Shown one piece after another: positions 59,304-64,000 of a DNA stretch of 64,000 bases. The DNA comes from Mesaphorura yosii (Eukaryota > Arthropoda > Collembola > Poduromorpha > Tullbergiidae). The notes beneath the pieces were generated by a model, which saw only the letters and a list, made by a program, of their open reading frames with translations, was not told the DNA's origin and ran no database searches. Both the position numbers and the translations under genes were made by a program. Every line of letters starts with the position of its first letter. Position 1 is the stretch's first letter. The stretch is taken from NCBI GenBank assembly GCA_009869945.1, contig WIXG01000039.1:278719-342718 (forward strand), written 5' to 3'.

Positions 59304-61127
59304 TTATTGTGGCCGCTGGTTCGCATTCTGTACCAAAATGCCATGAATGTCGAACACTTGCGGTCCGTGGGTATTAAGATGTGGAGCAGGCTCATACTCA
59401 GCTCCATTGGGCCCAAATCCAATGAAAACTATCACATCTTCCTCACCATCTGACTCCGGAAATAGGTTTCCAATTGTGACATCATCCGTTGGACAATCAT
59501 CATCAATCGTAGGTTCCCATTCATCCCAGTCCATATTCATTAGGTCATCAGGCATTTGAACCTCGTGTTGTGCTTCTTCACTCGTACGCACTACCCCTCG
59601 AAGACGTTGCCGTGCTTCCACAAAGACTTCTCGGTAAACAACGTTCCTTGTGAAGACTCGGTTCGAGTTAGGAATAAGCTTGCCCTGAGTCCCGTTGGGT
59701 GTAATCTTCACCCTAATGTTCTCCTTAAACTGCCCTCTGGAGAAGGCAACATAAAGCTGACCATGGGAAAACACTTCTGAGGGTAACATTATTCCCAAGT
59801 GAGAAAACTGTTGGCCCTGCGATTTATTAATCGTCATGCAGAACGCTACAGCAAGCGGGAACTGCCTGCGCTTAAAGGGAATTGGGCAATTTCCCTCAGT
59901 AGGGATCAGATTTATTCTAGGGATAAACACAGTCTGACCTTTGGATCGCCCAGTGAGCACTTTCGCAACGATGAGATTGTTTTCCATTTTTTCAATAATG
60001 AGTCTTGTGCCGTTGCACAATCCACGTGCACAGAAGTTTCTAAGTAGCATAACAATTGCACCAATTCTGAGTTCTAAGCTGTGCAGTGGAATGCCACTTG
60101 GAGTTAGCCCATGAAGATACTCGACTGGGTATTCTTAGGCTTCGTTGGGGTTATCTAAGCTGATGCTATCAGCGCTAGTGTAAATTTTGCTTCTTCCCTC
60201 GAGTCGGCTAAGTACATCCTTGTTCATTTTGAACACGTCCTCGTTCTTGGGCGCGAGTACAGCCCTCGAGGTGAGATGCTGTGCGTCTGCCACGGATATA
60301 CGTTTTCCGAAAATTGAGTCTATGAGGTTGTCTTGTTCAACCATTTCAGGTGGAATCTCAACGATTTCACCGGGCTCTCCGACATCACATGCTAGTGTGC
60401 CATTGCCCATTTGAAGTAACCAGTTACGATGAGTGCCGTCATCACTGCGAACTCTCATGTTGGTGGTTAGTTCCAAGTAGTTGAATTTTGGCCAAAGCTT
60501 AGATTGGAAAATGCTCTCTCCGACAATTTCCGGTCGGTTTCCACGTGGGACGACAACCAAACATTGTCGGAAGTCTCCACCAAGTAGCAAAACCTTTCCT
60601 CCGAATGGTTGGTCATTGCCACTGCACTCCTGGAGGACCTTATCAACCAAATCCAAAGCTTTCCATTGCGTCATTGTGCACTCATCCCATAAAATGAGTT
60701 TCGTGTCACGTAACGTCTTTCCAGCTTTGGATGTGGGCCGAATTGTTGAGACAGATTTCGTATGAATGGGGATAGGTATCTTGAAGGCAGAATGCGCTGT
60801 TCTACCAAATGGCAATAGGGTTGCTGCGATGCCCGTTGATGCAACACAGTCTACTCGCAACTGAAGGCCTGAAACTTCGTAGTACAGGGCTTCATAAAGG
60901 AATGTTTTTCCCGAGCCACCAGGTCCATCAACGAAGAAAAGCCGATCAGGGTGATTTTCATCTCTGACGGCATCCATTATTCTGTCGAATGCTAAGGCCT
61001 GCTTGGGGTTGCATCTCAGCATCTCAACACGCCTGGCCGCCTCAAGCTGGCAAGCTTGTGCATCGATTTCACTCTCTGTTGCTGTAACGTCAATGGGTTC
61101 AGGCAGGTTGAAATTATGCAGAATTTT
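59304..61127 (-). pseudogene. Helitron PIF1-like helicase region, interrupted by a stop
   Basis: SF1 helicase of the PIF1/RecD2 type, the C-terminal half of the Helitron protein. The stretch down to 60135 has Walker A GPGGSGKT, VASTGIAATLLPFGRTAHSA (motif Ia), Walker B LILWDECTM, GGDFRQCLVVVPRG and LTTNMRV. A TAA at 60137-60135 then interrupts, but the same frame continues with the family sequence (YPVEYLHGLTPSGIP, GLCNGTRLII, TINKSQGQQF, QLYVAFSRG) to a stop at 59304-59306. After the last helicase motif comes an acidic tail rich in Asp and Glu. The start of this frame joins the Rep region after a 1-nt deletion around 61124-61127. In a working element the helicase unwinds the donor strand during rolling-circle transposition. 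Confidence 0.92.
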
Positions 61128-63001
61128 CCATGTCCAATGAGAACTTCTTGTATGTCGTGCAGTGCACGATCATATGGGAAGTTCAAGTTACGATGGACAT
61201 AACCCTCAACCATTGCGTCCTTAAACTTTTCCCAAAGTGCCAGAGGATTCGACGGCTGGTTTATGGCGCATATTAGTGCGAAGAGTTCACGAAGTTGACG
61301 GGGCATTTTTACTTCATTAGCGTCCGTCAGACACCTGTCCCACTCTGAGTCGTCCTCAAGGAGATTCAGCTGAATGCAAGCTTCCTTAAATGTAACGCAG
61401 AGCTCGCCGTCAACTGTGCGGAGATGTTCAAATGACACGGCACCCTTAACATGCAGCAGAAGCATTCTGAGGTAGTATAGCTCACCCGCATTGGGGCCTA
61501 TATTATACATTCGGCCAACGGTTTTGCATGATTGGACCCGTCGTCTCCAGTAGTACCCCGAACCATCTTCCCTCCGAGCTTTAACGAATGTATAGTGTTC
61601 AGGAATTTGTGTGTACAAATAATCTCTAGCCTTCTCGTCCTCAAGATTTAATTTGAACCAGGCGGTGAGTGTTGTGTCGTGATCATCATTCCCCTCAACG
61701 GCAGCTTCAGCGTTGTGGTAGAGTTCCAATTCATCGACATTGTCTTCAAACATGATTGATTGCTGTCCTGGCAGATGCAGAATTAGCCTTTGGACGGAAT
61801 GGGACTGACCATGCATTGGATACTTAAATATCCGCCAGCAGGCTTCTGCTGATCTAACATATCGTGCATCAAGATGTTGCTTGATTTGATCTCGTGGATT
61901 GAGCCCATCGCTTTGCTGCATTTGTACATGAGCTTTGTCGTGCCCTTTGTACACGTACTTGAATAGGTACTTCACCGACTTTATGCTCGAGCAGACTTCA
62001 ACGTTCAGATGGCAATTGTATTTGAGTGATAAGAATGGGTTGTACGGGACAACCCATGAGTTATCAACGTTCATATCACGTAGCTTGTACGTTTTCTTGT
62101 TGTCTCGCCTTCTGTAGTCAGGGTACGAAGCTGGATCAACATTTGTAACTTCCTTGAAAGGTTTCGGGAACTTCTTTGTGCATTTGCCTTCTTTCATACA
62201 GACACTGAACGGATTTAGTTTCCCGCAAGGACCATGTATCATATTTTTCATGATTACATTGTGCAGTCTTGGATGGGTATTAGGATCCGGAATTTCAGCA
62301 CAAACTACCTCATCGACTTGATCTGTCGTCCTCAGTTTGTCCTCCTCTGCCAGTATGACCAAAATGTGAGCGTGCGGAAGTCCACGCTTCTGAAACTCAA
62401 TTGCGTAAATACATGCGAGACACTTCCCGAACACTTGTTTTGTGGAAATATCGTGTATGTATTCTTTTAGTTTCAGTTGAAATACCTTCGCGACCAAATC
62501 TGGTCTATCAGCTGGCGTTTGATCGGCCAGCAAGTTTTCCGTTATTTCGGCCCAATTTGGATTACAGGTCAGAGTCGTGAATATGTCTGCTTTACCATCT
62601 CCAAACCTGCTACAAATTGCCATTGCATCAAGGTAGCGTTGGCTGTAGTTCTTTGGACTTCCCTCAAAGCTGGATGGCAGGACTACTTCTCTGCCCAGTC
62701 GTCCTTTCGGCTCATTATCGAGATCGTTCTGTAAGTTTGCCAAGTTATCATGTCGAAATTTCTTCTGATTCAACTGTAGATAGTGAAGCCTACTGCCTTC
62801 TATCTTACGGTAAGCATCGACCACAAACTGTTGCATTAAACGGCCGCCATGATGGATCGGGTTAAATTGTTCACGAATTGCAAGGTAGTAATTGTAAAAC
62901 TCTAGCATACTCATGTTACCACGTCTTCCAGTTCGATGACAGTATGGAAGGCCATCTGTGAATCCCTTGAAACCGAACGGGAAAAAGACGGGATAGGTCA
63001 T
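61016..63001 (-). pseudogene. Helitron HUH Rep endonuclease domain
   Basis: 661 open codons with the Helitron-like N-terminal and Rep domains. It begins inside the conserved YPVFFPFGFKGF motif. The HUH metal site is RGLPHAHILVIL (His 210 and 212 of this segment), and the two catalytic tyrosines are in KYLFKYVYKGHD (345 and 349). A cysteine pattern CGKLNPFSVCMKEGKC precedes it. These residues are intact, so catalytic decay is by frameshift rather than active-site loss. At the left end the frame departs from the family after DIQEVLIGHGK; one missing A in an A-run (T-run 61124-61127 on +) restores ILHNFNLPEP, so the final about 37 residues here are out of frame. Confidence 0.93.
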
Positions 63002-63026
63002 AGCAGCGAGTTGTCCATGAATGAGG

Positions 63027-63887
63027 CTAATTCGCTGTTTTATTTGTAGCCCTTTTATAAACCATCAAGTCCCGAGTGGAAGGTACTGCTCCATCTTCGC
63101 TTACAAATACCATGGCTACCTCATTAGCCTGTTGGGCATTATAGCGTCTTTGGTCGTCTCTTGTGTCTCGCACAATTGCCATTGTGACTTGTGGCGTGTC
63201 CTCTACATTCAATTGCCGTTGAAGATTCTCAACTTCATACATCATGTTGAATGCTCTTGCAACGGGATTTATTTGTTGCAGCAGTTGACCTAACTCTAGC
63301 GTCAGCTGTCTTTGCAATTCGCTGTTGTTGGCCATTCTGATGTCTGTCGCTTCATTTTGATCAAGAATATACAATTGCCCAAAGGAAGGTGCGTCACCTT
63401 CGCGAGGGTGAAGTGGTCCGCTCACATGGTACATTTGACCTTGGATGCGAAAGCAGTACGGCCCATTACCCGGTGGTGGTTTCACATTAGCACCCAATGA
63501 TGCATATGCCAGCCCGCTGTTATAGCGTCTGATCGATTGCTTAAAATGGTTATGATTAGGGTCCTCACGGTCACTTAGCAATGATTCGAATCTAGGATGA
63601 GATTTAATATTTGGCATGTCTATCTTCCCATTGACGCAGCAAATATTAAATTTGCCTGATTTGGGCTTTTGTCCAAAATGAAGTGCACTGCACCCATCGC
63701 ATTTGAACGTCATTGCACCAAGGCTGTATTCGTCAATGTTAGACTCCTCTAACGCACAGAGCGCCATGGCTGCAGTTTTGTGAGTTGGTGGCTTCACCAT
63801 GCGTCTTCGGCGATTACAGTCGCGAACTTGAGATTGTCTCTCCTGTCTCGCATCATCGGACTCATTTGCCCTCCTGGTAATCATCAA
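63027..63887 (-). pseudogene. Helitron Rep N-terminal region (zinc-finger-like), frameshifted
   Basis: Open frame with the usual N-terminal features of Helitron proteins: a basic repeat region (RRANESDDARQERQ, NRRRR), a zinc-finger-like CDGCSALHFG then CCVNGKIDMP, followed by HPRFESLL, RRYNSGLAYASLGA and FRIQGQMYHVSGPLHP then QLYILD. It ends at a TAG 63029-63027. The following Rep frame is shifted by one base; dropping one T from the T-run 63038-63041 joins them. Upstream of 63887 the basic repeats (RVHRLSQQRETNARIRARES) continue to the window edge in another frame, so another indel lies near 63880. Confidence 0.85.
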
Positions 63888-64000
63888 TTTCTCGTCGTTG
63901 GGACAATCGGTCCAATCGGTCTTGATCTGACTCCCTGGCCCTTATTCGTGCATTAGTTTCACGTTGTTGTGACAATCTGTGAACGCGCTCCTGATCTGAC

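Larger units (their letters stand above)
58869..64000 (-). mobile_element. Helitron rolling-circle transposon, 3' end present, 5' end outside the window
   Basis: The element is read on the minus strand and runs off the right edge; at least 5.1 kb is present. It encodes a Rep/PIF1-helicase polyprotein (63887 down to 59304). The 3' terminus fits the Helitron rule: a GC hairpin (58882-58896), 9 nt, then CTAG at 58872-58869 followed by T at 58868 (host), as expected for insertion between A and T. No target duplication is expected. The coding frame has several breaks, so this copy is probably non-autonomous now. Two imperfect copies of a 43-nt sequence lie in its 3' subterminal region. Confidence 0.93.

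Overview
The window is 64 kb of eukaryotic nuclear DNA, moderately AT-rich, with genes split by short GT-AG introns (many are 60-100 bp). Gene content points to an arthropod: a pickpocket-type DEG/ENaC channel, a multiple-wing-hairs (mwh) planar-polarity effector, and a lamin-derived intermediate filament protein without the lamin tail. That last type is known from springtails (isomin), so a collembolan or related pancrustacean is my best guess, held loosely. I see no rRNA, tRNA or CRISPR.

Left block (0-7.7 kb, compact): two minus-strand genes, METTL23 and SLIRP, lie in tandem only 10 nt apart, as if on one dicistronic mRNA. A long SIRT7 gene diverges from METTL23. The 3' exons of a multi-pass membrane protein converge on SIRT7; its first exon was not found. 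A 9.3 kb stretch without recognisable genes follows.

Middle block (17-34 kb): a nine-exon pickpocket channel (+), a 90-residue single-pass membrane protein (+), a 14-exon cullin of CUL1 type (-) with one exon carrying an apparent extra base, and a seven-exon intermediate filament gene (+) whose head exon lies 3.2 kb upstream of the rod exons.

33.3-53 kb is almost gene-free as far as I can read. It is rich in degenerate 5-6 nt motifs (AAGCC, GAATGC, TGCCG types). One weak three-exon candidate gene (-) sits near 44 kb.

Right block (53-64 kb): the seven-exon mwh gene (+), then a large Helitron (-) that starts 0.57 kb past the mwh stop and runs off the right edge. Its 3' end (hairpin plus CTAG before T) is visible. 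Its Rep/helicase frame is broken by about three frameshifts and one in-frame stop, so this copy looks dead.

Most genes here are unrelated housekeeping or signalling genes. The only pair whose arrangement suggests shared expression is METTL23-SLIRP, with SIRT7 possibly sharing the divergent promoter region.
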